Positions 36,544 to 44,849 of a DNA stretch of 64,000 nucleotides are shown here, piece by piece. The stretch spans positions 3,410,001-3,474,000 of the forward strand of contig NZ_CP010776.1 in assembly GCF_001577755.1 (NCBI RefSeq), written 5' to 3'. The position numbers and the translations under genes were made by a program. Within the stretch, counting starts at the first letter, position 1. Each line of letters opens with the position of its first letter. This DNA comes from Rufibacter sp. DG15C (GTDB lineage: Bacteria > Bacteroidota > Bacteroidia > Cytophagales > Hymenobacteraceae). Below the pieces are notes generated by a model. It was not told where the DNA came from. It did no database searches and saw only the letters and a list, made by a program, of their open reading frames with translations.

Positions 36544-37200
36544 ATGGGTAGAGGAAAACTAGAGAAATTTGCCGTCAACGCCACCCGCGCCAACGTGGTG
36601 GAACCCGGCAAGGAGAATTTTGAAAAACTGAAAGGCCGCTGGAACAGCGACTTCTTCTTGAAAGACCAGCCGCTCATCTTAGAAGTAGGCTGCGGCAAAG
36701 GCGAATACACTGTGGGTATGGCCAAGATATTCCCTGATAAAAACTACATCGGGATAGACATCAAAGGCAACCGCATCTGGAAGGGAAGCTCCTTAGCCGA
36801 AGAAGCTGGGCTTTACAACGTAGGCTTCCTGCGTATATTCCTGGAGAACCTGGACCAGCACTTCGGGGAGAAGGAAGTAGACGAGATTTGGATCACCTTC
36901 CCAGACCCGCAGCCCCGTAAGCGGGACATCAAGCGCCGCCTTACCTCGCCTAGGTTCTTGCAGATGTATGAGCGTATACTAAAGCCCGGTGGCAAGCTCC
37001 ATTTAAAGACAGACAGCGACTTGTTGTTTGAATACTCTTTGGAAGTGTTGCAGGAACGAAAAGCTTCTAATCTGCTGCATACCAGTGACCTATATCAGTC
37101 AGAATTGCAAGAGCACACCATGGGCATTTACACGACTTTTGAGAAAAAGTATTTAGATCTGAGCGTTCCTATCAAATACCTGCAGTACACGGTGTATTAA
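36544..37200 (+). CDS. trmB: tRNA (guanine-N7)-methyltransferase
   Basis: 218 aa. It methylates G46 in the variable loop of tRNAs with S-adenosylmethionine. The SAM-binding motif I is LEVGCGKGEYTVGMA, with IGIDIKGNRIWKG next, and ITFPDPQPRKRDIKRRLTSP is the TrmB signature near residue 120. The N-terminus (MGRGKLEKFAVNATRANVVE) is the usual Bacteroidota form. It is four bases after folC and closes the long operon beginning at 27.3 kb. Confidence 0.95.
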   Translation: MGRGKLEKFAVNATRANVVEPGKENFEKLKGRWNSDFFLKDQPLILEVGCGKGEYTVGMAKIFPDKNYIGIDIKGNRIWKGSSLAEEAGLYNVGFLRIFLENLDQHFGEKEVDEIWITFPDPQPRKRDIKRRLTSPRFLQMYERILKPGGKLHLKTDSDLLFEYSLEVLQERKASNLLHTSDLYQSELQEHTMGIYTTFEKKYLDLSVPIKYLQYTVY

Positions 37201-37241
37201 TGTGCTGATTTGAAGTACTACTTAAGTGAAACGTATTAAGC

Positions 37242-37279
37242 AAATTTTGGCTTATTTCCTGGAAAGTAGGCCAAAAACG
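37242..37279. repeat. 38-bp palindromic repeat, copy 11
   Basis: AAATTTTGGC and GGCCAAAAACG half-sites with inner TTTCCTGGAAA. It lies between convergent trmB and the TrpF-like gene, directly before a terminator hairpin. Confidence 0.88.
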
Positions 37280-37313
37280 AAAAGAGCGCTGATCTTTATC
37301 AGCGCTCTTTTTT
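37280..37313. terminator. Bidirectional hairpin terminator
   Basis: AAAGAGCGCTGAT pairs with ATCAGCGCTCTTT around CTTT, with A-run before and T-run after. It ends the trmB transcript and could also end the minus-strand TrpF-like gene, which is convergent. Confidence 0.9.
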
Positions 37314-37421
37314 ATTGTCAAGTATTGAAGGTGTTCTGGGACTAAGCTCTCCTGCCAATTTTCATGTTCAATTATTACTGAGCATCAGGTCAAATTAGCA
37401 CATTAAGCCAATAGCCCATAA

Positions 37422-38042
37422 CTAATCTTCCAGTTCTTCGAAGATTTCCTGCAATTCGTCGAAGTCTTTGAAGCCAGGTCTGATCTCTTGTCCACCTTTT
37501 AAGGCAATGCCTGCGGGGTGTATTTTCTCAAGTGCTTCTTTGGTGTTCTCCTTGGTTAATCCGAAGCCAACCAGAACAGAGTATTTGTCTGAGATATTGC
37601 GCAGCAAACCGTGCGTGGCAGAATCTATGGAAGTAAGCTCCGTAGAGTCAATCAAGAAATACTCCACATGCGGTTGGTAAAGTTCCAGGAACTGCAATAG
37701 GTTTTGCTCATCTGTGTCTTTGTCTATCAAGACCCGAAGGATAACCGGCAAAGGAATCTGCTCCAGTTCCTCAATGAGGTAAACGGTATTTAATTGCAGC
37801 ATGTCCAATGGGTACTTCTGCAAAAGCGGTTGAATGTCTTCTACAGGCATCTCATCAATCTCACCTACCAGCTTCACGCCAGCTACCCAGCCAGAAATTT
37901 CTTTGAAAGCCTCAGGAGAGGTATACGCCGGCGTGTTTTCTTCCACCGAGAAACCCAGCATTTCAACGCCCATACCAGCGCAATAGCGGGCATCGCTTAG
38001 GTTAGAGATTTGATTTACTAAAACTATTGTGCTGAGTGCCAT
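37422..38042 (-). CDS. TrpF-like beta/alpha-barrel protein lacking the catalytic cysteine
   Basis: 206 aa, with strand and loop order of phosphoribosylanthranilate isomerase: LSDARYCAGMGVEMLGFSVE, then MLQLNTVYLIEELEQI, VEYFLIDST (the Asp equivalent is kept), and GFGLTKENTKEALEKIHPAG with IALKGGQEIRPGFKDFDELQ. The KICG motif that holds the general-base cysteine at the start of TrpF is replaced by VLVNQI, so normal isomerase activity is doubtful. No other trp genes are near. It may be a repurposed barrel; the ligand is unknown. A palindromic repeat (copy 12) begins two bases before its start codon. Confidence 0.75.
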   Translation of the reverse strand: MALSTIVLVNQISNLSDARYCAGMGVEMLGFSVEENTPAYTSPEAFKEISGWVAGVKLVGEIDEMPVEDIQPLLQKYPLDMLQLNTVYLIEELEQIPLPVILRVLIDKDTDEQNLLQFLELYQPHVEYFLIDSTELTSIDSATHGLLRNISDKYSVLVGFGLTKENTKEALEKIHPAGIALKGGQEIRPGFKDFDELQEIFEELED

Positions 38043-38043
38043 G

Positions 38044-38081
38044 CGTTTTTATCGTGTTTTACTGGAAATAGACCAAAAATG
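38044..38081. repeat. 38-bp palindromic repeat, copy 12 (diverged)
   Basis: CGTTTTTATC and GACCAAAAATG half-sites, inner TTTTACTGGAAA. It abuts the start codon of the TrpF-like gene in a divergent intergenic space, so it would be transcribed in that gene's 5' leader. Confidence 0.7.
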
Positions 38082-38260
38082 AAGGGTTGTTAAACCAAAT
38101 GTAATTCTTTGTATGGTTTTAACTATTGAGGTGGTAGAAAAAGTATCTCAACCCGGATATTTATGGAGTGAAGTGGGTAACTATTTTGTTTTATGCGTGT
38201 TTTGGCAGGAACTATCCTTCAGGGAACGACGCTAAACCACCAACTGCCTGGTATTTTAGC

Positions 38261-38268
38261 TATATTTG
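38261..38268 (+). promoter_or_regulatory. Possible -7 element for mnmA
   Basis: TATATTTG, a full match to TANNTTTG, 46 bases before the mnmA start. No TTTG is found 19 bases upstream. The 272-base divergent space here otherwise holds only repeat copy 12. Confidence 0.5.
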
Positions 38269-38314
38269 CACATTGTTTCGGCAGGACTTTGAATCCTGTT
38301 TAAATTAAGAAAAA

Positions 38315-39421
38315 ATGACTTCAAAAGGAAGAGTATTGGTCGCCATGAGTGGCGGCATTGACAGCTCAGTAGCAGCAGTTCTGTTGCACGAGCAAGGGTA
38401 TGATGTGATAGGCATGACCATGAAAACATGGGACTACGCCAGCGCCGGAGGCAGCAAGAAGGAAACTGGATGTTGCAGCCTGGACTCCATCAATGACGCC
38501 CGAGACATAGCGGTTCAGCTAGGATTCCCGCATTACATCATAGACATCAGAGAAGAGTTTGGCGATTACGTTATAAATCACTTCACAGATGAATACATTG
38601 CTGGCCGCACGCCCAATCCGTGTGTTCTGTGCAACACCCACATTAAATGGGACGCCCTTTTGCGCCGCGCCGACAAACTGGGCTGTGATTTTATTGCCAC
38701 CGGGCACTACGCCAACATCAGGGAGGAGAATGGTCGTCATGTCATCTCTAAAGGCAAGGACCACAACAAAGACCAGTCGTATGCTCTCTGGGGAATTTCA
38801 CAGGAGAGCCTAAGCCGTACCATTTTCCCATTGGGGCACCTGCACAAAACGGAGATCAGACAGATGGCCATGGACCGTGGGTTTGAAGCCTTGGTGAAGA
38901 AGGCTGAGTCATATGAAATCTGTTTTATTCCTGACAATGACTACCGCGGGTTCTTGAAGCGCCGGGTGCCGGGCTTGGAAGAGCAGGTAGCCGGTGGCGA
39001 GTTTGTGCTAGAAGATGGCACCGTGGTGGGCAAGCATGAAGGGTATCCGTTTTACACCATTGGCCAACGGAAGGGTCTGGGTGTAGCCCTTGGTTTTCCG
39101 GCGTTTGTAACCCGCATTGAGAAAGATACGAATAGGGTTATATTGGGCAACTATGAGCAGTTGGCCAAGAACGGTATGAACGTGGGCAAGCTGAACATGG
39201 TCAAGTATGAGAACTTACTTGGCCTGCCTACCGAGACCATCACCAAAGTGCGCTACAATGATCTTGGCACCGCCGCGGTGATTGAGCAGGTGGGGGACAA
39301 AATGCTGGTGCAGTTCCATGCCGGCGTAAATGCCATAGCCCCTGGCCAGGCCGCCGTCTTCTACGAAGGCGATGACGTGATTGGCGGTGGATGGATTGAA
39401 ACCAGCTTTAACCTAGACTAA
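38315..39421 (+). CDS. mnmA: tRNA 2-thiouridine(34) synthase
   Basis: 368 aa. It transfers sulfur to U34 of tRNA-Lys, -Glu and -Gln using ATP. The PP-loop is AMSGGIDSSVAAVLL near the N-terminus. The first catalytic cysteine is in NPCVLCNTHIKW and the second in SYEICFIPDNDYRGFL. GKDHNKDQSYALWGI and IGQRKGLG are further family marks. Length is normal. A lipoprotein gene follows 14 bases later, so the two may be co-transcribed. Confidence 0.95.
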   Translation: MTSKGRVLVAMSGGIDSSVAAVLLHEQGYDVIGMTMKTWDYASAGGSKKETGCCSLDSINDARDIAVQLGFPHYIIDIREEFGDYVINHFTDEYIAGRTPNPCVLCNTHIKWDALLRRADKLGCDFIATGHYANIREENGRHVISKGKDHNKDQSYALWGISQESLSRTIFPLGHLHKTEIRQMAMDRGFEALVKKAESYEICFIPDNDYRGFLKRRVPGLEEQVAGGEFVLEDGTVVGKHEGYPFYTIGQRKGLGVALGFPAFVTRIEKDTNRVILGNYEQLAKNGMNVGKLNMVKYENLLGLPTETITKVRYNDLGTAAVIEQVGDKMLVQFHAGVNAIAPGQAAVFYEGDDVIGGGWIETSFNLD

Positions 39422-39435
39422 AGTCTACATTCTTT

Positions 39436-40182
39436 ATGAAAAAACTTCTGTTTACCCTTGCTTTACTGGTAGGTTTCCTTTCTTCCTGCGGGGACGAGGA
39501 AGTAATACTGGATCCTGATACCATTGGTACTGCGTATTACCCTTTAGAGGTAGGTACTTATACCATTTTCAATGTAAAGGAGACGGTTTATTCAGAGAAC
39601 GAAGGAGTGACTTCTCTCTTTCAGGTAAGGGAAGCCATCAATGAGTTCTATAAAGACCAGGCTGGCAAGGAATGGTTTAGAATAGAGATAAGCAGAAGAG
39701 ATTCTGAGGAAGGGGCATGGCGCGTCATAGGGGTGAAAACCGTTTCAAAAACCATGTTGGGTAAAAGCACTGGTAACCTGCTAATTCAGGAGAATAACAA
39801 AGCAGTAGTGAATATGGTGTATCCGGTAGCAGAAGGTAAAACCTGGAACCCTAATGCGTTCAATACCGCCTATTATCCAAATCAAGAAGATACCAATCTT
39901 CGGGAAGAATTTGTATACCAAAGCGTAGGAAAGTCTTTTGAAAAAGATGGCCAGACGTTTTCCAACACGGTCACTATCTTAAAATCTGAGGTGAACACAT
40001 CATTAGAGGTTTTGGAGCAATCTGAGGTCTTTTCCTTTAACCAAGGTCCCGTGTACCGGTATTTCAAGCAATTGGAATACTGCAGTGATTCTAGCGGAGA
40101 AACCTGTCCTTACCTGGAAGATTATATCGTGACGGGCACTGAAAGGATTGAAACGTTTGAAAGCTCTGGTAAAATTGACTGA
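39436..40182 (+). CDS. Lipoprotein of unknown function
   Basis: 248 aa. MKKLLFTLALLVGFLSSCGD carries a lipobox LSSC, so the mature protein is anchored through Cys-18 or so. The rest is rich in beta strands (YYPLEVGTYTIFNVKETVYS; EWFRIEISRRDSEEGAWRVI) and has no recognised domain; one pair of cysteines, YCSDSSGETC near the C-terminus, could form a disulfide. It is common for Bacteroidota to have several such unrelated lipoproteins. Terminated by a strong hairpin. Confidence 0.78.
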   Translation: MKKLLFTLALLVGFLSSCGDEEVILDPDTIGTAYYPLEVGTYTIFNVKETVYSENEGVTSLFQVREAINEFYKDQAGKEWFRIEISRRDSEEGAWRVIGVKTVSKTMLGKSTGNLLIQENNKAVVNMVYPVAEGKTWNPNAFNTAYYPNQEDTNLREEFVYQSVGKSFEKDGQTFSNTVTILKSEVNTSLEVLEQSEVFSFNQGPVYRYFKQLEYCSDSSGETCPYLEDYIVTGTERIETFESSGKID

Positions 40183-40201
40183 TCCATTCCTATAGCATTT
40201 T

Positions 40202-40239
40202 TAAAAGCCCTGTCTATCTTTTGATAGGCAGGGCTTTTA
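40202..40239 (+). terminator. Intrinsic terminator after the lipoprotein gene
   Basis: TAAAAGCCCTGTCTATC pairs with GATAGGCAGGGCTTTTA (17 bp with one G-U pair) around four bases. It starts 20 bases after the stop codon. Confidence 0.9.
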
Positions 40240-40305
40240 TATTCCATTGAATTGGTTTTTGCCTCCAGAAAGTGTTGTTTTGTAGAAGCTAAATCTTTCC
40301 TAAAT

Positions 40306-40962
40306 ATGTCTCATCTTATTGCTCCCTCTGTACTTTCCGCTGATTTTGGTCAACTGGCCACAGACGTTCAAATGCTCAATGACAGCACTTGTGACTGGAT
40401 TCACTGTGATGTGATGGACGGGCGGTTTGTGCCTAATATTTCCTTCGGGTTCCCGGTATTACAGGCAATTAAGGCCCATGCTAGTAAGACATTGGATGTA
40501 CATTTGATGATTGAGGCGCCAGAGCAGTACATTGAGCAATTCCAGAAGGCTGGGGCAGACATCATTACGGTGCATGAAGAGGCTTGTATTCACTTGCATC
40601 GCACCATTCAGCAAATAAAGGCCACGGGCGCTAAAGCAGGCGTGGCCTTAAATCCACACACGCCTATTCAGGTTCTATCTGAAATCATTGAAGACCTGGA
40701 CGTGGTGTGCCTTATGTCGGTGAATCCAGGATTTGGCGGGCAGAAGTTTATCCAGAATACGTACCGCAAAATAGAACAGCTTAAGGCGCTCATTCAAGAA
40801 AGAAACGCAGGCACTTTGATTGAGATTGACGGGGGCGTGAACCAAGAAAATGCTCCCTTGCTGTTAAAAGCTGGCGCTGATGTGTTGGTGGCCGGAAGCT
40901 TTGTGTTTAATTCCTCCAACCCTAGCAGCACCATCCAGGACCTTAAAAACATCACGCTTTAG
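40306..40962 (+). CDS. rpe: Ribulose-phosphate 3-epimerase
   Basis: 218 aa from ATG at 40306 (the frame is open further upstream, but MSHLIAPSVLSADFG is the family N-terminus). It interconverts ribulose 5-phosphate and xylulose 5-phosphate in the pentose phosphate pathway. Metal-binding and catalytic motifs include SADFGQLATDV, WIHCDVMDGRFVPNISFG, DVHLMIEAPEQYI, SVNPGFGGQKFI and the phosphate-binding EIDGGVNQEN. Full-length TIM barrel. It ends four bases before the TonB-type receptor gene, which may be co-transcribed. Confidence 0.96.
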   Translation: MSHLIAPSVLSADFGQLATDVQMLNDSTCDWIHCDVMDGRFVPNISFGFPVLQAIKAHASKTLDVHLMIEAPEQYIEQFQKAGADIITVHEEACIHLHRTIQQIKATGAKAGVALNPHTPIQVLSEIIEDLDVVCLMSVNPGFGGQKFIQNTYRKIEQLKALIQERNAGTLIEIDGGVNQENAPLLLKAGADVLVAGSFVFNSSNPSSTIQDLKNITL

Positions 40963-40966
40963 GCTC

Positions 40967-43420
40967 ATGGGCAAGCGCTGGGGTTGGTGCCTATGCTTCC
41001 TGTTACTGGGCTTGCCGGCCTGGGCACAGCCGGCCTTTATCCAAGGCCAGGTAACCAATGCCCTGCAACAGCCCTTGGCAGGGGCTACCATATCCCTGCA
41101 GAATTCTCCAAACTCTACTTTGGCAGATGGTCAGGGCAAGTTTACGCTGACCGTAGAGCCAAATCAGCAATATACCGTCTGGGTCACCTACATTGGCTAT
41201 TTACAGTTTGAGAAACAGCTCACCTTATTGCCAGGCGAAACCCGATATCTATCGGTGGAGCTCTCGGCCAACGCCAAAGAATTGCAGGCCGTTGAGGTGC
41301 GTGGCAAATCTGCCAATGACACCCGTGAGGTGGTCAGCATCACTAAAATTGACCCGCGGCTGACCCAGTCGCTTCCCAGCCCTTTCCAGGAGTTTAACAA
41401 AATTCTAGTCACCTTGCCCGGAGTCACCAGCAACAATGAACTGTCCTCGGCCTACTCTGTGCGGGGTGGCAATTATGACGAGAATCTGGTGTATGTGAAC
41501 GGCATGGAAGTGTACCGTCCATTCCTAAGTATGTCTGGGCAGCAAGAAGGATTGAGCTTTGTGAGCCCAGACTTGGTGGAAGAAGTGACATTTTCTTCGG
41601 GTGGATGGCAACCCAAGTACGGGGATAAACTATCCTCCGTCCTGGACATCCAATATCGTACTCCGCAAAAGTTTAGAGGATCGGTTTCGGGTAGTTTAAC
41701 CGGCGGCTCAGTGCACGCAGAAGGGACTGCCTTTAACAAGCGATTAGGGTATTTGGTAGGGGTAAGGCATAAGAATGCAGGGTATGTCCTGAATAGCCTG
41801 GAAGTGGAAGGCGATTACCAACCCATCTTCACCGATGTGCAGACGTACCTGACCTATGACTTGTCTAAAGCGGCCCCCCGGGCCACCGGCGCAGCACCCA
41901 TCACTCAGATAAGCCTTCTTGCCAACATCGCCCAAAACGATTACCTGGTTAGGCCAGAGACCCGCGAAACCACTTTTGGGACGCAGGCGCAGGTGTTGCG
42001 GTTGCTGGTGGGCTATGACGGCCAAGAACAGATGAAGTATACCACGTGGCAGAGCGGCCTGCGGCTTGAGCATGAATTTTCTTCTGACTTGAAAGGGGAA
42101 CTGATCTATTCTACCCTGTACAGCCAGGAGCGCGAGTACCGTGATTTGGAGTCTGGCTACCGTTTCTGCGATGTCATGCCCATGCCTAGTGTGTCCCCCT
42201 TCAACAGGTGCGCCGGAGAGCGGGGCGTAGGTTCCACCTACAATTATTCCAGAAACAAATTGCGCGCAGCCATCCAGGCCTTAGAAGGCAAAATTAGTTA
42301 TCGCCTTGGTCCACAACATACCTTTTCTGCGGGATTAAAATCGGGTAGGGAATCTATCAAAGATGAATTACAGGAATATGCCTTCACAGACTCTGCTGAT
42401 TATGTAAGCGATCTAAACACTCTGTCCATTAACCAAACCCTTACTTCCACCAGATGGCAAGGATATATGCAGAATGAATGGGCTATTGACAGTTCGCAGA
42501 CGCTCACCTTTGGCGCGCGGCTCCATTACTGGTCTGGTAATAAGCAGCTTTCCATTAGCCCAAGGGTACAATATGCCGTGCGCTTACCTTCATTGCCTGA
42601 CTGGTCCTTTAAGGCCGCTGCAGGATCTTATGTGCAAGCTCCGCTGTACAGAGAATTGAGAACCGCCAACGGTATTTTGAAAAGGGACTTGGATAACCAA
42701 CAAGCCTGGCATTTTATCACCGGCACCGAATATCAGTTTAAAAAGTGGGGCAGGCCATTTAAGCTTACCACCGAGGCCTACGTGAAATACATGCCTTCTG
42801 TGATACCTTTTGAGCAGGAGAACATGCGCCTCCGGTATTTGCCCAATGTGAAAGCCACCGCTTACGCCGTTGGAGCAGACGTGCGGGTGAACGGCGAGTT
42901 CATAAAAGGAGAGGAGTCTTGGTTCAGCGTCGGGTTCTTGAGTACCAGAGAGAATCTGGAAGGTGATTCTACAGAAGTGAGAGACGCGGTCACTGGTGAA
43001 GTAGAGGCAGTGGCAGCCAAAGGCTACATCAGAAGACCCACTGACCAGCGCCTGAACTTCGGGATTTTCTTCCAGGACCATTTACCCAATTATCCTACCT
43101 GGAAGATGTACTTGAACCTAGCCTTTAGTACGGGCTTGCCATTTGGTCCTCCGGGTTTGCTAAACCACAGAAGTGCCTTTAACGGCCCCGCCTACCGGAG
43201 GGTGGACTTGGGTATCTCTAAGCTGATCTCCATGAGAGGACCAGACGCTGCAGGATTTGGACTGGAAAGTTTTTGGTTGAGTTTAGAAGTCCTGAACCTG
43301 ATAGCCGCCAATAACGTGATCTCCTACAACTACGTGAAAGACACCAGTGGCATCACCTATGCAGTGCCCAATTACCTGACGGGAAGATTGGTGAATGTAC
43401 GGTTCATTGCCAGGTTTTAA
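40967..43420 (+). CDS. TonB-dependent receptor with carboxypeptidase-like N-terminal domain
   Basis: 817 aa from ATG at 40967. The signal peptide is GKRWGWCLCFLLLGLPAWAQ. Residues about 22-105 are the CarboxypepD_reg-like domain (IQGQVTNALQQPLAGATISL, GQGKFTLTV, YTVWVTYIGY). The plug follows at about 110-230 (VRGGNYDENLVYVNGMEVYR is the SusC-like VNG motif region), then a 22-strand type barrel ending RLVNVRFIARF with terminal Phe. It imports a ligand across the outer membrane with TonB energy; the ligand is unknown and there is no SusD partner. Convergent to the DUF2911 gene. Confidence 0.9.
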   Translation: MGKRWGWCLCFLLLGLPAWAQPAFIQGQVTNALQQPLAGATISLQNSPNSTLADGQGKFTLTVEPNQQYTVWVTYIGYLQFEKQLTLLPGETRYLSVELSANAKELQAVEVRGKSANDTREVVSITKIDPRLTQSLPSPFQEFNKILVTLPGVTSNNELSSAYSVRGGNYDENLVYVNGMEVYRPFLSMSGQQEGLSFVSPDLVEEVTFSSGGWQPKYGDKLSSVLDIQYRTPQKFRGSVSGSLTGGSVHAEGTAFNKRLGYLVGVRHKNAGYVLNSLEVEGDYQPIFTDVQTYLTYDLSKAAPRATGAAPITQISLLANIAQNDYLVRPETRETTFGTQAQVLRLLVGYDGQEQMKYTTWQSGLRLEHEFSSDLKGELIYSTLYSQEREYRDLESGYRFCDVMPMPSVSPFNRCAGERGVGSTYNYSRNKLRAAIQALEGKISYRLGPQHTFSAGLKSGRESIKDELQEYAFTDSADYVSDLNTLSINQTLTSTRWQGYMQNEWAIDSSQTLTFGARLHYWSGNKQLSISPRVQYAVRLPSLPDWSFKAAAGSYVQAPLYRELRTANGILKRDLDNQQAWHFITGTEYQFKKWGRPFKLTTEAYVKYMPSVIPFEQENMRLRYLPNVKATAYAVGADVRVNGEFIKGEESWFSVGFLSTRENLEGDSTEVRDAVTGEVEAVAAKGYIRRPTDQRLNFGIFFQDHLPNYPTWKMYLNLAFSTGLPFGPPGLLNHRSAFNGPAYRRVDLGISKLISMRGPDAAGFGLESFWLSLEVLNLIAANNVISYNYVKDTSGITYAVPNYLTGRLVNVRFIARF

Positions 43421-43458
43421 TTTAGTTTCTTTACAAAACGTCCTCGCCTAACCACATT

Positions 43459-43497
43459 AAAAAAAGCCTTCTCATTTCTGAGAAGGCTTTTCGTTTT
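43459..43497. terminator. Bidirectional terminator after the TonB-type receptor
   Basis: AAAAGCCTTCTCA pairs with TGAGAAGGCTTTT around TTTC (13 bp), followed by T residues that merge with repeat copy 13. It lies between convergent genes. Confidence 0.88.
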
Positions 43498-43529
43498 TGG
43501 CCTGTTTTCAAGAAAATAGCCTGAAACTG
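43492..43529. repeat. 38-bp palindromic repeat, copy 13
   Basis: CGTTTTTGGC is intact, while the right arm AGCCTGAAACTG is degenerate. Inner TTTTCAAGAAAA is kept. The left half-site overlaps the tail of the terminator. Confidence 0.8.
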
Positions 43530-43536
43530 GTTTTCA

Positions 43537-44406
43537 TTAATTGGCTTGAAACCGCTTTTCTTTCCATAGCACGGCGGCGTCCTCTATCTCCTGGGCATAA
43601 GTCTTGTAGGTCTTTTCATCATTCTTGCCCAACCGCTGGGCTTTCTTGTTGAGCTCTAGTGCCTCGTCAAACTCGCTTTTTTGGGCCAGCAACCGGGCCT
43701 TAAGCCAAGTGTTGTAAAAATTCTCTTCTATGCCTATGGACTTGTTTATCCATTCCAAAGCCAGTTCATGCTCCGTGTTCTGTTGCAATAAGTAATTGAC
43801 CGCTTGCGCAAAAACCGACCAATCGTCTGGTTTAGTAGTAGCTAGAGAGTCTTTGATTGATTTTAATGTTTGCGCATGGACCTCCACCCGAATAGGAATG
43901 GCCAGCTGTTTTTTCTCCCAATTCAACACTAGCCGGCCACTGGTTGGCTGCACATCATTGAACGAGTACTTAAGCGTTTCATGGAAATCACTTTCCTGGG
44001 GACTAAACGGCAACCTGATCAAATCCTTGCTTTGGTCATAGCCGTCGGTGCCCCAGAGTCCTAGTTGCTTGTTCAATACCAGGTACCAGTTGCTGGAGTC
44101 GGCTGGAAAAATAAAGAAGGAATAAGTGCCGGCCGGGATGTTCTCTTGCAAAATGCGCACATCTGTGGAGAAGGCTATTTTAGTGGCCTCATTGGCGCCC
44201 GCCCGCCAAATCTTGCCGTAAGGCACCAGCTTGCCCCATACTTCGCGCTTCTTCACGCCAGGGGCGCTGTAGTTGATAGTGACTTCTGTAATGCCAATGG
44301 TATGGGTCAGTTTTACCTTAGGGCTGGCTTGGGGCAGTTTTAGCTTGGTTTGGGCCGCAAGGGTAAAGGAGAAAAAGAGTAAAAAGGCTGTGAGAAATAA
44401 CTTCAT
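43537..44406 (-). CDS. DUF2911 domain protein with TPR-like C-terminus
   Basis: 289 aa from ATG at 44406. KLFLTAFLLFFSFTLAAQ is a signal peptide. The DUF2911 region (about 25-165) includes VTINYSAPGVKKREVWGKLV, GKIWRAGANEATKIAFST, and IPAGTYSFFIFP, and is found widely in Bacteroidota and some other bacteria with no known biochemical role. Residues about 180-289 look like tetratricopeptide helices. The gene faces the TonB-type receptor gene and is divergent from the his leader. Two short palindromic elements (terminator and copy 13) lie just beyond its stop. Confidence 0.85.
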   Translation of the reverse strand: MKLFLTAFLLFFSFTLAAQTKLKLPQASPKVKLTHTIGITEVTINYSAPGVKKREVWGKLVPYGKIWRAGANEATKIAFSTDVRILQENIPAGTYSFFIFPADSSNWYLVLNKQLGLWGTDGYDQSKDLIRLPFSPQESDFHETLKYSFNDVQPTSGRLVLNWEKKQLAIPIRVEVHAQTLKSIKDSLATTKPDDWSVFAQAVNYLLQQNTEHELALEWINKSIGIEENFYNTWLKARLLAQKSEFDEALELNKKAQRLGKNDEKTYKTYAQEIEDAAVLWKEKRFQAN

Positions 44407-44587
44407 ATCTATACAGGGTACAAGGCAGTCAATACGTACTAGTCCAAACAAAACGCTAGGCTGGCCAGTTTAGGTCAAGAAAACTTAGAAAAAATGGTGC
44501 CACACCTAGGGTTATAAAAACACCTTCTTCAAAATGACCTTGAACAAGCAGGTATGGTGTTTTGGGAGCAGAAAGTTTAAAAAAATA

Positions 44588-44617
44588 TTTGACTTTTCAA
44601 TTTCCTGTTTACCTTTG
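44588..44617 (+). promoter_or_regulatory. Promoter of the his leader and operon
   Basis: TTTG at 44588-44591, an 18-base spacer, then TACCTTTG at 44610-44617, matching TTTG-N18/19-TANNTTTG. Transcription should begin just before the leader-peptide ATG at 44628, leaving about 220 bases of leader before hisG. The 443-base space 44407-44849 holds this promoter, the leader peptide and its downstream hairpins. Confidence 0.8.
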
Positions 44618-44627
44618 AGCCAGCAAT

Positions 44628-44717
44628 ATGAACCGCACTACCCAAAATATCTTCCTTTCTTCTGCCGCACCTGCGGTACAGGGAGTGCATTGCCATCATT
44701 TCCATCATTCCTCTTAG
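44628..44717 (+). CDS. hisL: Candidate his operon leader peptide
   Basis: 29 codons from ATG at 44628 to TAG at 44715-44717. The end of the peptide is HCHHFHHSS: five histidine codons in seven positions, far above chance. The ORF is between a well-matched promoter and hisG. This is the layout of a transcription attenuator in which a ribosome stalled at His codons for lack of charged tRNA-His changes RNA folding downstream. The symbol is used by analogy with enterobacteria; sequence similarity to their hisL is not claimed. There is no Shine-Dalgarno sequence before it, which is usual in this phylum. Confidence 0.85.
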   Translation: MNRTTQNIFLSSAAPAVQGVHCHHFHHSS

Positions 44718-44724
44718 GAGGAAT
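44707..44724 (+). promoter_or_regulatory. Hairpin at the leader-peptide stop codon
   Basis: ATTCCTC at 44707-44713 pairs with GAGGAAT at 44718-44724 around TTAG. It overlaps the last codons and the stop of the leader ORF, so a ribosome at the His codons would cover or free it. Confidence 0.65.
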
Positions 44725-44738
44725 CATAACATCATATC

Positions 44739-44815
44739 GCCCAATCTGGGGCTGGGCCCCGTGTATATCCAGTACTTGTCAAACAACAAGTCCAGCTGGC
44801 TGTTTACTTCATTGT
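44739..44815 (+). promoter_or_regulatory. Alternative hairpins of the putative his attenuator
   Basis: GCCCA (44739-44743) can pair with TGGGC (44753-44757), or GGGGC (44748-44752) can pair with GCCCC (44756-44760); the two are mutually exclusive. Further on, CCAG-T-ACTTGT (44769-44779) pairs with ACAAGT (44786-44791) and CTGG (44796-44799), followed by a moderately T-rich stretch that could be the terminator. Which hairpin ends transcription is inferred. Confidence 0.5.
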
Positions 44816-44849
44816 TTCGTACCTACTCTTTTCGTTATACCTAATTTTC

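Noticed and set aside
40248-40275. GGTTTTTGCCTCCAGAAAGTG before rpe, like part of the repeat
   Set aside because: Too short and lacks the right half-site. Probably chance, or a much-decayed remnant, so not listed as a copy.
44407-44587. Open frames in several directions between DUF2911 and hisG
   Set aside because: No family match and composition typical of non-coding leader and promoter space. Only the leader peptide is supported.
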